A stretch of 64,000 bases of DNA from Acanthochromis polyacanthus (taxonomy: Eukaryota; Chordata; Actinopteri; Pomacentridae), in NCBI RefSeq assembly GCF_021347895.1, contig NC_067123.1, positions 558,001 to 622,000 on the forward strand, given 5' to 3'. The translations under genes were made by a program, and so were the position numbers. Positions within the stretch are counted from its first letter, which is position 1; each line of letters opens with the position of its first letter. The notes under the pieces were generated by a model that saw only the letters and a list, made by a program, of their open reading frames with translations, was not told where the DNA came from and made no database searches. Below, piece by piece: positions 10,905 through 22,350 of the stretch.

Positions 10905-11160
10905 GTCAGCGCTCCAATTCAGACGCCCCTGCCTCCAACAGCAACGTCTCCAGCCGCTGAGGGGCGTCCTGACTCTGCCTGCACAGAACTAGTTTCCATC
11001 ATGTGCTGGTTCTGTGCCGGTGGGTTTAGGAAGCTCCTCACAAAGCATCAAATGAAGACAGAGGAAGCTGCCACCTGTTTGTCTCTGAGCTCTGACAGCC
11101 AGACAGAGAAGATGTTGACTGCTTTATTAATGTTTAATGTAAAAACCTTTTGAATATCTT
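10905..11160 (+). other. Probable 3' UTR exon of acidic gene copy 1
   Basis: Exon 3 ends at the stop codon, which is followed at once by a GTGAGT donor (10670). A good acceptor, TTTTTCTGTTTGCCAG, ends at 10904, so a non-coding last exon is likely. Its sequence is kept at 25780-26041 (minus) and 63768 onward. I see no clear AATAAA close by, so the end is approximate. Confidence 0.45.
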
Positions 11161-11225
11161 TGTTATGATCCAACGTAAGATGAGAACTTTGGAGATAAAC
11201 ATTGTCAAAAGTTAGATTTGCTAGT

Positions 11226-11710
11226 TTAACCCTCCTGTTGTCCTGCAGGTCAAAGTTGACCCGTTTTAAAGTTTGAAAATGTGGAAAAATATATATATTT
11301 TCACAGTGACACTTCTGATGTCCACATTTTCAACATTGTTGGGAAATCTTTGAACATTTTTTGGTGGAAAAATGAAATGTTAAAAATGTTTCTTAAGACC
11401 ATTCACAACAAAATCAACCAAAATCCAGTTTTGGTTGATTTTTATGTGAATGTTCTTAAAGACAATATTAGAAGTGTTACTGATATATATGTCATCACTT
11501 CAGATATTTACTCATCATCCCACAAATGTGGGGATTTTTAAAAAATAAAAGTTTTAAAGGACACTTTTAAGGAATAATGGAATTTTCTTCCTGAAGATTT
11601 TGCAAATTTTCAGAAATTTGGGGAAATTTTTTGCTGAATTTTTGGATTTTTTTTCAGAGAAGGAAACAATATTTTTTGGTGCCTGTAAATGAGGACAACA
11701 GGAGGGTTAA
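11226..11710. mobile_element. TTAA-flanked MITE (piggyBac-like ends), copy 1
   Basis: The element begins TTAA then CCCTCCTGTTGTCCT and ends with the exact reverse complement followed by TTAA. A TTAA target duplication with CCC-starting inverted ends is the signature of piggyBac-type (also Kolobok) elements. The interior of about 440 bases has no transposase. The other copy is at 25213-25719. Confidence 0.85.
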
Positions 11711-13020
11711 TTAAAATGTAAAAGAAAAAAACTGACATCAATAACTTACTTAGTTTAATATAAAAACTTTAAAACTGTTATTGTTTATTCTAACACAAGA
11801 ACCTGTAAGATAAACATTGTAAAATGTAATATTTCCTTTGTTTATTGTTAAAATATATTTAAAACTGTTCATGTGTATTACAAATAAAATGTAAATGGCC
11901 TTTTAACATTTTGATGTTATTTATAATTATTAGCACAACATATAATCTTATTAAATAATCATTGTAAAAATATAAAAACTGTTTATTGTAGCAAAGATTC
12001 ACTTTAAAAACTTTTGGACTGTTTAATATGATCTCATGTTTTAAGCATGACATTGAAATATTGTCAACAGTAAGATATAATTTATTGTAAACATTTTTTT
12101 AAAAATGTGTACTGAAAGTACCTTTTAGTAACATTGTTTTTCACATCTTGCTGTATTAATGTGAATTTAATACTTCTTGAATAAATATAAAAAAAATAAG
12201 ATTTGCTTTTGTGATGTTTTGTGAAAAGTGATTTTGAGGCATTTCAATTTTGATGTTTAATAAATTTACAAAAATCTGTGAAAAGAAGTTTTACTCTTTG
12301 TCATGTTGGGTTGTTGATGACAGACTGATGGAGGAAACTTGTATTCATTCAGCAAAAAAAAAACTAAATGTTTGAACGGTCTGGACACGTTTCAAGGCGA
12401 CTCCATATTTGTGTTGTTCATATTTATCACTATTTCACTCCAACTCGACTGGTTTACTGTTAAGTCAGATGATCAGAGTGTTTTCTTCACTGATGGTGGA
12501 TCAACGTGGAGCTTCTTCAACACTGAACCAGACACAGGAGAGTCACATTTGTTTCAACGATGAGCTGCACTGACATACCTTACAAGAAAAAGCAGTTAGA
12601 TTTGCTTTTAAATGACCTGACTTCAACACAGTTCAAAATTGTTCAGAATATGACATACTTTGTGTATAATTTAATGTCTTTCTAAACATTCTTGGAAGCA
12701 GTTCACATCTGGCATTCCATCAAATTATTTATTGAAACTTAAAAACCAACAACTTCAGTGAGATTTGAATTAGAGAAGACAAAAAATAAAAACAGACGTG
12801 TTCAGATCACACAGAACAACGCAATTTGCTGTATAAGGAGCTGCACTCTGAGCTCTTTCCACCACTGAAAGCTCCTGAAACAGGGATGTTAGCGTTATAA
12901 CCGGACCCTGGATTTACAGAAGAAGCTGTTCTCACCGACAAACCTTGTTTTCTTTTACATCCTGTGTACATCTGAGTGTGTGTTTATCTCGAAAGAGAAC
13001 GCAGCAGGACGCCAATACAT
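11711..13020. other. AT-rich non-coding stretch
   Basis: I see no gene, clear repeat or RNA here. Small open frames at 11859-12053 and 12339-12563 recur in A2 only because the DNA is duplicated; they lack splice or start context. Confidence 0.5.
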
Positions 13021-13034
13021 TTAAGTAAAACAAC

Positions 13035-13165
13035 ATTGATTAGTGAAGTCAATATAAGATAAGTCAAGATAAGCTGAGTCAAGATATGAAAAGTCAAGGT
13101 AAATCAAGATCCATTAAGTCAAGATAAGTTAAGTCAAGATGAGTCAAGTCAAGATAAGTTACAAT
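13035..13165. repeat. AAGTCAAGATAAG minisatellite
   Basis: About ten degenerate units of 10-16 bases based on AGTCAAGATAAG run head to tail. The inverted counterpart is at 23765-23890. Units are contiguous without spacers, so this is not a CRISPR array. Confidence 0.8.
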
Positions 13166-13913
13166 AAAGCCAACAAATGAAGATAAACTAAAGACTATGG
13201 ACACCTTTCACATCTACAGATGAGGCTTGATAAATGTACATATGGGTATGTACATAGATATGACATGATGGATAATGCTATTGAGAGAGAAAACCGGTGT
13301 GAACATGGTAAAGAAAATGTTTTTATATTTTGTTGTTGAGCTATATGAACCAGTGTTGCGTGATGTTTTAATAACTGTGGTGCTTTAGGGAGAAAAGCAG
13401 GGATACATGAATTTAGATGACCTGAAGGCTGTGGAGAGAAAACACACGTTAAAGAGATATTAATACACTAGATGTATATACAGTTAATATTACATTTAAA
13501 TTTAACAGTTTTATTTGACATTCAATTTGGTCATCAGGGGGGTGGGACAAGAGAAAAATGGAATTTTAGGGGAAACTCCAGACTTATTTGGTTTTTAAAA
13601 TTCTTTATAAACATTCTCCGATTTATTTATTTTTTTTAAGATTTGGTCTCAGGACAAGAACATTTAAACAACAACTGCATGTTTTAGTATTTTAGACATG
13701 GATTATTTGAAATTTGATGAATGGGACATAAAATGTCCTCCAGTTCTGTTATGATCCTGCTGTATTTAATTGCATTTGATTTGTGGCCGGTAAATGTATT
13801 TTTAATAGGGCTGCATCTAATGATTCATTTTAGTGTCCATTAATCTTGTAATTATTATTTTTTTTGCATTAATTTATTAATTGTTTGATCTTTAAAATGC
13901 AACAAAATACTGA

Positions 13914-14297
13914 AAAATGTCCATCATCCATTCTCCATTCTCGATACACCGCTTTATCCTCACTAGGGTCACGGGGGTGCTGGAGTCTATCCCAGCTGAC
14001 TCGGGTGAAGGCAGGGGACACCCTGGACAGGTCACCAGTCTGTCACAGTCCTACATATACAGACAAACAATCACACTCACACCTACGGGCAATTTAGAAT
14101 AACCAATTAACCTCAGCATGTTTTTGGACTGTGGGAGGAAGCCGGAGTACCCGGAGAAAACCCACACATGCACAGGGAGAACATGCAAACTCCATGCAGA
14201 AAGATCCTGGGCTCAGGCCGGGACTCCAACCAGGGATCTGCTTGCTGCAAGGCGAAAGTGCTAACCACTACTCCACTGTGCAGCCAAATGTCCATCA
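13914..14297. mobile_element. Teleost high-copy interspersed repeat with 12-bp target duplication
   Basis: The body has wording well known from fish genomes: GGGGGTGCTGGAGTCTATCC near the left and GGAGTACCCGGAGAAAACCC in the middle. It is flanked on both sides by AAATGTCCATCA. The A2 block has the same place empty (about 23405), so insertion followed the A1/A2 duplication or was lost cleanly in A2. No protein is encoded. Confidence 0.85.
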
Positions 14298-15699
14298 GTG
14301 TTTCTCAAATTCCAAAATGAAAAGTCTTGTTTTGTCCAAAATCCAAAGATGTTCAGTTTACTGTCACAGAGGAGGCAAGAAACCAGAGAATATTCACATT
14401 TACTGTTTTTTTTTCTTTACAAAACAACTCAAACAGATTAATTGATGGCTATGAGAGGACAACTAATGGATTTTTTTGATGAATTGTTGCTGCTTTAGTC
14501 CTGCCATAGTCGATATTTAGACACATAAGATTAAGTTCCACTGAAACAATGAAAACACAACAGCACTGCAGTGTGTATAAATATGATTAATGATGTTGTA
14601 ATACATACAAGATAACCGTTGACCTAAAAATGAATCTACACTTTACAGGGAGATATTGTGCTGTTTGTACCACCATAAATTAAGATATAGGAAGAGGAGC
14701 TTATGAAGCAGTTTGCTCAGGAAATTTGTCCAGCAGTAAAAGCAAATACAGCTGAAGTGATTAGTCAGTTCATGTCTTTATTCAAGCAAAAATGCAAAAC
14801 TGTTTACGTTTCTGCATTATCAAATGTAAGAATTTGCTTAAGTACTTTTAAAGTTTTTTCTTTAAATATGTTTGCTTGCATACCAAGTAAAGACAGAAAT
14901 TAAAAACTAATTAAAACAGGAAAAAAATATTCTAATGATTATTTTTTATTACAAAATATGTAATTCTAAACTGCCAATGCAAGCATTTTAACTTTCAGCA
15001 TTTTTTTTTCAAGTTTTAAACATTTATATTATTATCTTAACTGGTCTTATTAAAATTTACAACTTTTGATAAACACAAAGAGCAGCAATATAAGAATGAA
15101 TTCCTGGAACCTAACTTTTTTGTTTGCCATTTCTTTTCATTTTTGGTTTTCCTGAATTTTTATTTTTATTTTTTTACTTTTTTTTTTTCTAATTTCCTCT
15201 CTGGGATGGGCAGAAAACTGTCAATTAAAATAACTTAAGCCTCAGTTAAGTAGTGTAGGCTTTGTTTAATTATCAGATTATAATTAAATACAGGCATCTA
15301 TCAGCCACCATGATAGTGTTGCGTCCACCAAATCTCGAGAAAACCGGAAAAGTAATAATTTTAAACCTAGTAACTGCTTTATTCCAATTGTGATCAGCCC
15401 CAGTGCTAACCTTATAGCCGCACCATGTAATTAGCCTAAATTAGCACATTTTTGTTATATTTGTGCATTAGTTCAACAACAAGTGGAACTGTTTACATAA
15501 AAACAGTGTAAAGGCCCATAGAAACTAGCTTTATGGGCGCTGTTCCTGCTAATTAGCGCTGAGGTTTTATTTTTAAAGATGCTGCTCGCTTGAGAGATGG
15601 GGAATCCGTGAGAATTAAAAGTCAGAGATAGCCATGAACAGGGTTTGTCGCTCAGCTGTATTTAATTACAGTTTGAACATGTGACCTGAACGCAGCATA

Positions 15700-15926
15700 A
15701 ACAAGCGCAGACATGGCGTTTCGTGCGTCTCCTTGGCGACAGAGTGGAACCGGAATGATGGAGGAGCGATGAAGAGGCGCAGAATGAATTATGTGAGAAT
15801 CAGTCGGTGTCGCTGCTCCGGTCGTTTACTCTGAGCTTTTAGAGCGTTTTTTGAACATTTTTATCTTCTTCTTGTTGATTTGTTCCCGTTCAGGTAAGAC
15901 AGTCGGTTCCTCCGTGTCCGGTTCAG
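15700..15926 (+). promoter_or_regulatory. INTS8 promoter and non-coding first exon, copy 1
   Basis: GC content rises here. The segment holds an imperfect inverted motif GTCTCCTTGGCGAC (RFX X-box-like) near 15728 and an ACCGGAA ETS-type core near 15749. A donor, TTCAG/GTAAGAC, at 15893/15894 could end a 5' UTR exon that joins the acceptor at 17745 just before the INTS8 start codon. The start site itself cannot be placed. Confidence 0.5.
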
Positions 15927-16539
15927 GATGGAAACTGTAGCGAGTTAGCTTAAATGTTAGCCGGAACAGCGCTGCCTGCAAACACAACAGAGCGCGCGTG
16001 GAAGACGTGCGCTCGGTTTATTCACAGCAGCAGCCCGAGCCGCTACCTCAGAAATACTCCCTTCCGTCAAAGTGTGAGTCCCCGCCCAAGCTGGTAGGAC
16101 CCGTGTTTAAAATTCAAGCTACTCATGTCACATTGAACTGGACAGTTGTCGATGTTTGGCTAACTTGCTTATCTGACACTTTAACCTTTTAGAAGTGAGC
16201 GTGAAAAATAATTATTTAATCAAGTTAATTTTGTCATGAAACTTTTAGAAAATATATTAAATGCGACCGTGTTTTCAGCATCTAAACACTGTATTGATTC
16301 TTACCAAATATTATATCGTCATGTAAATGGCAAGAAATTGTCATGCTTTCAAAATTTTACATGCAGCTGCAGAATTATTAATAGCAAATTTTAATGTTTT
16401 TAAAGTGAAAGTACAACCAGTAGTTGGTGCATGAACATATTACCTTTTATATAACTTCCTGCAGTGGTACAAGCCTTGGTAATTAAGTTTATCTTTATGG
16501 TAAAAATGTAATTTTGGGGGGTAATTTTGCATGTTTGCT

Positions 16540-16930
16540 GTCATTTTAAATGTTTTTTTTGTTCATTTTGTGTGTAGTAGACACTTTGTGTCACTGTGTT
16601 TTCATTTTTCATCTCTGTCATTGGTTTGTGTCTCTGTGATAATTTTCGTGGCTTGGTAATTTTGTTTCTCTTATAATTACCTATTTACTTAATTTTGCCT
16701 CTTTGTGGTCAACTTCAGTGGTATTGTGGTCGTATTGTTTCTCTGTGGTCATTTTACATCTCTTTATAGTTGTTTGGTGTCTCTTTGTGTGCAATTTCAG
16801 TACTATTGTGGTCATTTTGGCTCATATTGTGGTCATTTTTGCATCTTTTGTCGTGTGTGTGCATCATTTTGTAGTGGCTTTGCATGTCTTTGCAGTGTTT
16901 CTTTTCATGTCCTTACGGTTATTTCTTCTT
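16540..16930. repeat. TTTGTGTCTCTGTGGTCATT minisatellite, copy 1
   Basis: Degenerate units of 20-24 bases based on GTGGTCATTTTGCATCTCTT repeat across this tract in the INTS8 5' intron. The A3 version (37640-38040) has one extra unit. Confidence 0.7.
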
Positions 16931-17554
16931 TTGTATATCTTTTTATACTTTAGTTTAATGACTGATAAACAGTATCTTTAAACTTGTGAGAGGCTCTGGT
17001 CCTGGCTGATCTTCTGTCTGTCTGGTCGACATACTTAGTAATCCTGGACTATTGTTATTTATGTATTAATGTTGAGTTAATAGTTTACTACCAGCATTCT
17101 TGTCTTATATCATTTCCAGTAGCCACTTTTTACCGTCATACATTATTATATACCTCATTGTTCTCCATTAAAACAGCCTGTTGACTGCAGCAGCTGAACA
17201 CCATCGGTTTATTTAGTGCAGAAAACGAGTCAAACGATTGTTAAACTCTCCTGCTTGAGTTTAAAGCAGAAACTGTGAGTTGACAAAGAAAGCAGAAAGT
17301 CACCTTCATACCTGTTAACTCTGACTGAGCGTTTAGTTTTTGTCGACTCACACAAAGAAAGTCTGACTGTTAAACTGTCCTCATAGTTCAGCCTCTGATC
17401 TGATAAACGCCGTAAACACTAGAAAAGCTTCACTGGTTAAAATGGAAGCGTCTCGTCTAATTTAAAATCCTCTTGTAATTTATATATTATGGATCTGTAT
17501 AGGATGAAGTCTGGGTTCAGACTAATTAGAGACCTGGGGTCTGGTATGTAGTGG

Positions 17555-17648
17555 ATTAAATGAAGAATCGATTCAGAGAATTTTGCCTCGAGGAATCCAA
17601 GTAATGGGATTACTTGAATAACTTGAGGAATGGTTTCAGCCCTAATTG
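17555..17648. repeat. Short fish repeat relic (CTCGAGGAAT...TTTCAGCCCTAA)
   Basis: The segment resembles the end of a widespread fish DNA transposon in which CGAGGAAT is followed by TTTCAGCCCT. A related end occurs at 33790-33835. It lies just before the INTS8 start codon in both copies (also 38656-38764). Confidence 0.4.
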
Positions 17649-17752
17649 ATAGGTAAAGTGAGTAGTAATCTTTCTTGTTTCTAACCGCCCTGAGGTCACA
17701 GTGATGTGTTTTAAAAATATAACTTATATGTGTCATCGTCCAATAGGGAAGG

Positions 17753-20700
17753 ATGAGTGCTGAAGCAGCCGACCGGGTGGCTGCTGTGACCAGCGGTCGG
17801 CCCAGTACGCCTCTGCAGACGTCCTGGTTTGAGTTCCTCCTGGACGGCAGCCTGCTGGAGAAACACCTGCAGAAATCAAATGCAGGTCAGCTCGGCATTA
17901 CTTTTGAAAGTTATGTATTTTCTCTTCAAAAACATGGATTGCATTTATGCTTTATTGTAGATTCATATTTAATTTTTGTATTGTTTTGGCACAAATGTGG
18001 CCCAGGTTTTGGACTTTCATTAAATCAAATCATTCTTTCACTAACATTCTTACACATCCATTGTAAAGATTATCATAGAAAGTCAAATCACACCTTCTTC
18101 AGCCCCATTAAAAGACTTATTTTATGAGCATTCAAGCACAGGATTAATGTGTCTTTGTTGTGTTTTTTAAAGGGCCATCAGAACCATCGTGCTGAGCAGC
18201 TTTCCAGAGAAACAAACCAAACCAGGACCTCATCAGATAAACATGTAAACGCTGCTTCTTTACTTTCTTTTCAAGTTCATTTCATTTACTGAACCAATAA
18301 GCTTACCTTAAAGTCAGTACAAATGGCAGCGTTTCGGCTCAGATGCACGGATTAATGAAAAATACACATCCAGACAGATTTTATTTTGAGTTGAAATGCA
18401 AAAAGGTGTGAGCGTAAACTTCTTTTGTGCCTGAATCCAGGTTAAATATCGTTCAGCAAGAGAAAGAAATGACAGAAAACATCCTGACTGTGGTGAGTGA
18501 ACATGCTTTTCATACTTGCATACGCCAATAAACAAAAATAAATATCTTTAATTAAGGTCTGTTTATCCCTGTTTTATGTTTGTCCAATTTCTTTTTTTTT
18601 TAATTCTCTTTTTTTCCATAAAGAAGTCAGTAGATAAGCAATATCTTACAAATGTACTTTACAAACTGTTTTCAATTTTGCAAACAAACAGACATACTGA
18701 ACAAGCGTTAACCAGGGCAGTCGCAGTACAACTTACGTCACTTAGTCTGGTCTCTATGGGCTGATAAACTCAATCCAGCCGTTCCAGCGTTTATCAAACA
18801 TTTCTGCTCTGAGTCTCGGTGCAGATGTTAATTTCTCCATTACAAAAACATCGTGCACCACATTGAACCAGTCTCTATGGAGGGTGGCTCCTGACATAGC
18901 CATTTCTTTGTAATGACTTATTGTCAGTAGAATTCTAGACAAATATGTCCTAGGGTAACCAATTGTTTTTCCAGTTTCAAAGAAATTCCACCAGTAGTTT
19001 CATGGATCTGTGTCCGTTTTTTCTCCTCTATTATTATTATTATTCCCTCAGCTGAAGGAGCAGGCGACCGACTCCATCACCGTCCTGGAAGGAGCTCTGC
19101 AGCTGAAGAAGGACTTCTACGTCCACACTCTGAGGACTCTGGACCTGCTGGCCGCTGACGCTGCCGCTAACGGAGAAACCGAATCCTCCACAGCCGGGCT
19201 TCGAATCAGCGCCGATGACCTGCACTGTCAGGTTGGTGGAGCACTCACGGTTGTCTTTCTGGGGATTAGATCATCCTGGATGCAGTGGTTTGTGCTTCAG
19301 AAAGATGTTTTTACTCTAAACCTGTATTCTGTGTTTCAGGTGCATTATGATCTGGGAGGTATTTTCTTCCAACAAGGCTGCACCGACCAGCCAACCTATG
19401 AGAAGGCCAGAGATCACTTCAGACAGACCAAGGAGCTCTTGAAGAAGGTAGTTAGACTCGATTTCAACCATAAGAAAACCCAAAACTACTGACTTTCAGT
19501 TGCAGTTCTGACCTTTGAGTGATTCGTTTATGTCTTTCAGCTGGACTCGACCGTCCACGTCCACCTGGACGAGAAGCGTCTGGCCGGTTACTGGAACGCC
19601 TGCAGAGCTCTGACCGGAGACTGTGACCCCTGCGACCCCCAGACGACCCCCTACGACCAGATCAACAGCCTGATCCGAGCCCACAACCACCAGGTCAGAG
19701 CGAAAACGGGACGACGATGAAACCAAAATATAGAAACTATTGCTGCTCTGCCAACTCTGATATGCCTGATGTTTTTATGGCATAAAATATGGATGTTTAT
19801 GAAGATATATGTAACATTTTAGCTTGATATATCAAATACTTTCTGAGATATAATTTTTTATAAACTGGCTGTTGACCCACTTTTAGCAGGTTTTCTCACA
19901 TTGAAATTTGCAGCTGTTTGAACAACAATATCTCAGGAACTATTAAAGATAAAAGCCAGAATTCTTCACTGTTATTTCTCCAATATTGGACAAGTAGATC
20001 AAACTATATCTGATTAATAATGAATTGATTTATGGAAAAATGTTGAAGCTCCCATCTCCCACCACAGAGGAAAAGAAAGATAATTTCACGTTCTGATGAG
20101 CTGTTTCCACAAAACCAATAAAAGTACACAAGAGGTGTGGAGTTGTTAGAAAATACTTTTGATTTTTAAACCCTGATTTGTAGAAATGTAAGCTTTTAAA
20201 ACAAAAAGACCCGTCTCTGAGATAAGATGGGACATCATTTTTTTTTAATCCTGAAGGAAATTCTGGTACCAAAATCTTGCTCAGATAAAGCTTTGTAGGC
20301 ACAAATCTCCTAAAAGTGGTCTGACAGATAATTACAAACATACACATCTGAAAAGTATTTGAAGAAACTGTTACCATTCCAATTACAGAGCAAATTTCAG
20401 GAATGTGTTGGTGGTTATATATTAAGAGAAGAATTCAGTTTCAGGATACCAAAACATAGAACAACGATGAAAAGTTTTAGCCCTACAACAAATGAGGTAC
20501 GGCTCTGGAAGAAACTTGAGACGGATCTGAAACAATGTTCAAACATCAGCCAGTTTAAATATAAATACAAACAAAAAATCTTTGGAAGGTACAGTGAAGA
20601 TGAACTTAATTATCACTATCACTGTAGTTTTGATCTGTATTTCATTGACGCATGGTGTTGAAGTTAATTGCCTTTGCCTAAACAAAAATGTTGGCGGTGA

Positions 20701-21184
20701 ATTTGTTTCATTGGATATTTCTGGAACTGACTGAAATGGGTGAATGAATTTAGGGGTGGGATTAAATAAGTTTAACGTCTTCCCACTCCCTTTGGAACAT
20801 GTTGAAGTTTGTTTTCTCCTCTTACTCGTTATAGCATGATGGACTATTAATGGTTTTTTGTGATACATTAATTGAATGTTATTCATTACATGTTTGAAAT
20901 AAATGAAATGGAATATCAATTTTACAGATGGTTCATGATAAAGCTGGAATCAAATCGGAGACGGTCGAGCAGAAGGAACGTGATGACTTTAGATGGAAAT
21001 CCCCAAAAGGTTTTGGCTTATGTGAGGTGTTTGGCAGTAAAGTGCAGAACTTGTTCATAAATTCCTCCTCGTCTCTCTTCCAGGCCGTCATGGAAGCCTT
21101 CATCAAAGACAACGTGTCCCGCAGTTTACCGAACCACTTCAGACGCTCGGTTCTCAGAGAGTTCTTGTACAAAGTCCAGCAGGG
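17753..21184 (+). pseudogene. ints8: INTS8 (Integrator subunit 8) fragment, copy 1, exons 2-3 deleted
   Basis: INTS8 is a nuclear subunit of the Integrator complex, which cleaves snRNA and paused Pol II transcripts and binds PP2A. Exons seen: 17753-17885 (exon 1, MSAEAADRVAAVTSG), 18173-18244 (4), 18441-18492 (5), 19052-19231 (6), 19340-19447 (7), 19541-19693 (8) and 21084-21184 (9). Exons 2 and 3, present in copy 2, are lost in a deletion of about 1.8 kb near 17921, so exon 1 (phase 1) would join exon 4 (needs phase 2) out of frame. Exons 4-9 are otherwise clean, and exon 8 keeps three codons that copy 2 lacks. Exon 10 onward is absent before the A1/A2 joint. This is a partial pseudogene. 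Confidence 0.9.
20380..20925 (+). mobile_element. LINE 3' fragment in INTS8 intron 8, copy 1
   Basis: A 5'-truncated non-LTR element gives an ORF2 C-terminal tail: REEFSFRIPKHRTTMKSF, then VRLWKKLETDLKQCSNISQF. A 3' UTR follows, with GGGGTGGGATTAAATAAG and a short AATAAATGAA-type end. It differs from the L2 at the left edge. The A3 copy is split (43655-45065). Confidence 0.7.
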
Positions 21185-21539
21185 GTGAGGCCACAAAAAC
21201 ATTCAAACCTGTTCACACACTGCAGTCAGACTGTAGACTTAGAAAAGTCTGTTTATGTTGTTCAGAAAGCCGTGCACTGCTTGTTTCTTCAGAGCTTTAA
21301 ACTGGAACAGTCTTCCTCGTGCAATTTAAAAGTTCCCCCTCCACTGACATTTGTAGGACAAATCTCAAGACATGCATGTTTTCAATGGCTTTTGGTAGTT
21401 TTTAATGTTCTTAAATTGTAGTATTTTATATTTATTTTATCCTAGAATTTGATCTTACAAGTTGCGATCCTGTTTTGCCTTGTTTTAGTATTTTGTAGTT
21501 TTGTTTTCTTTCATAAAATTTTTAGATTTTATAATTACT

Positions 21540-21905
21540 CCACCAAGGAAGATAGTGGAGTTACGATGATTAGTGTACGTTTGTCCGTCCATCTGTCTGT
21601 CTGTCAGCAACATTACTCAAAAACAGACTCATGAATTTGGATGAAATTTTCAGGGAAGGTCAGAAATGACACAAGGACCAATTTTATCAGTGATGCAGCT
21701 TATAGTCTGGATCCACGGATTTGTTAAATATTTTTGTATCATTGCCAGATAGCAGCACGGCGTCACTGTAACCATGACAACCAGTGAACACTACGTCAGC
21801 TGCCTGCTGATGATCACATGATTGTGATTCTACGACAAATCCACCACTGAGGACTTATCAGGACGTATCCATCAGAAATGATACAAAGAACAACTGATTA
21901 AATTG
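21540..21905. repeat. Fish interspersed repeat (CCAAGGA...CTGTCTG...TTTTCAGGGA)
   Basis: The pattern CGCCAAGGA, a CTGTCTG run, AACATTACTCAAAAACAGAC and GATGAAATTTTCAGGGA marks a repeat also found at 45690-46060 and, with a long CTGT tract, at 39450-39610. It is non-coding. Confidence 0.6.
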
Positions 21906-22350
21906 TGGGGGTGTTTCTGAGTCCATCAATTCCCGCCGCTATGGAATAAATGTCCTATCATAATTCAAGAGCATTTTAAATTGATTTGAGGGCAGCATTT
22001 ATCGATTTCATTCTCAGATTTCGTGATATTGTCTCTCAGAACTCTGCTCTCGTGCTCAAACTTGCTCTGCGCGTGCTCAAACTGTGTCCTCGCATTCGGT
22101 TACGATGCTGCTCGCGCAGATTTCTTGCGCTCCAACTCAAACTCTTCCTCTTGCTCTGACGGAACTTCTGCTCACGGATCTCTGCTCTGCTCTCGGATTT
22201 TTTGTGCATCAACGCTGTCAACCAATACAAGGCCGGCTAGCTTTGACCAATCACATTATCCCTGTTTGTATACGGGTGCATTCGCTGTTTTTCCGAGGAG
22301 CGTCGCATAAGGGCGTGCACTCTTTCAACAGGTTTTATCCACTCCGTATT
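21906..22350. other. Unshared joint between blocks A1 and A2
   Basis: This 445-base stretch has no partner in A2-A4. Its middle (22030-22300) is less AT-rich and may be part of a decayed transposon, since it has CTCTGCTC-type repeats, but I cannot name it. The frames that cross it show no known protein. Confidence 0.4.

Larger units (their letters stand above)
4378..21905 (+). repeat. Segmental duplication block A1 (direct)
   Basis: This interval aligns by eye with A4 (50403-53802 and 60826 onward), with the reverse complement of A2 (22350-33560), and from about 14635 with A3 (35790-46062). Shared landmarks in order are the DPY19L4 last exon, a 2.8-kb spacer, the acidic gene, a TTAA-flanked MITE, INTS8 exon 1 and INTS8 exons 4-9. 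Compared with its sisters A1 has lost several short pieces: about 110 bases at 5251, about 590 at 5843, about 680 at 14634, and INTS8 exons 2-3 at 17921. It has gained one interspersed repeat at 13914-14297. Confidence 0.9.

Noticed and set aside
10800..11153. 117-codon frame kept in all three blocks
   Set aside because: It crosses a strong splice acceptor, starts in intron sequence, and is kept only because the DNA is duplicated. I treat it as a 3' UTR exon.
12339..12563. 74-codon frame with counterpart at 24363-24584
   Set aside because: It has no promoter, splice sites or known domain, and lies in AT-rich spacer.
13035..13165. Regular short repeats resembling a CRISPR array
   Set aside because: Units are contiguous and degenerate with no spacers, in a vertebrate genome.
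16703..16981. Hydrophobic 92-codon frame, also at 37801
   Set aside because: It is a translation of the GTGGTCATTTTG minisatellite, and its length differs between copies by a repeat unit.
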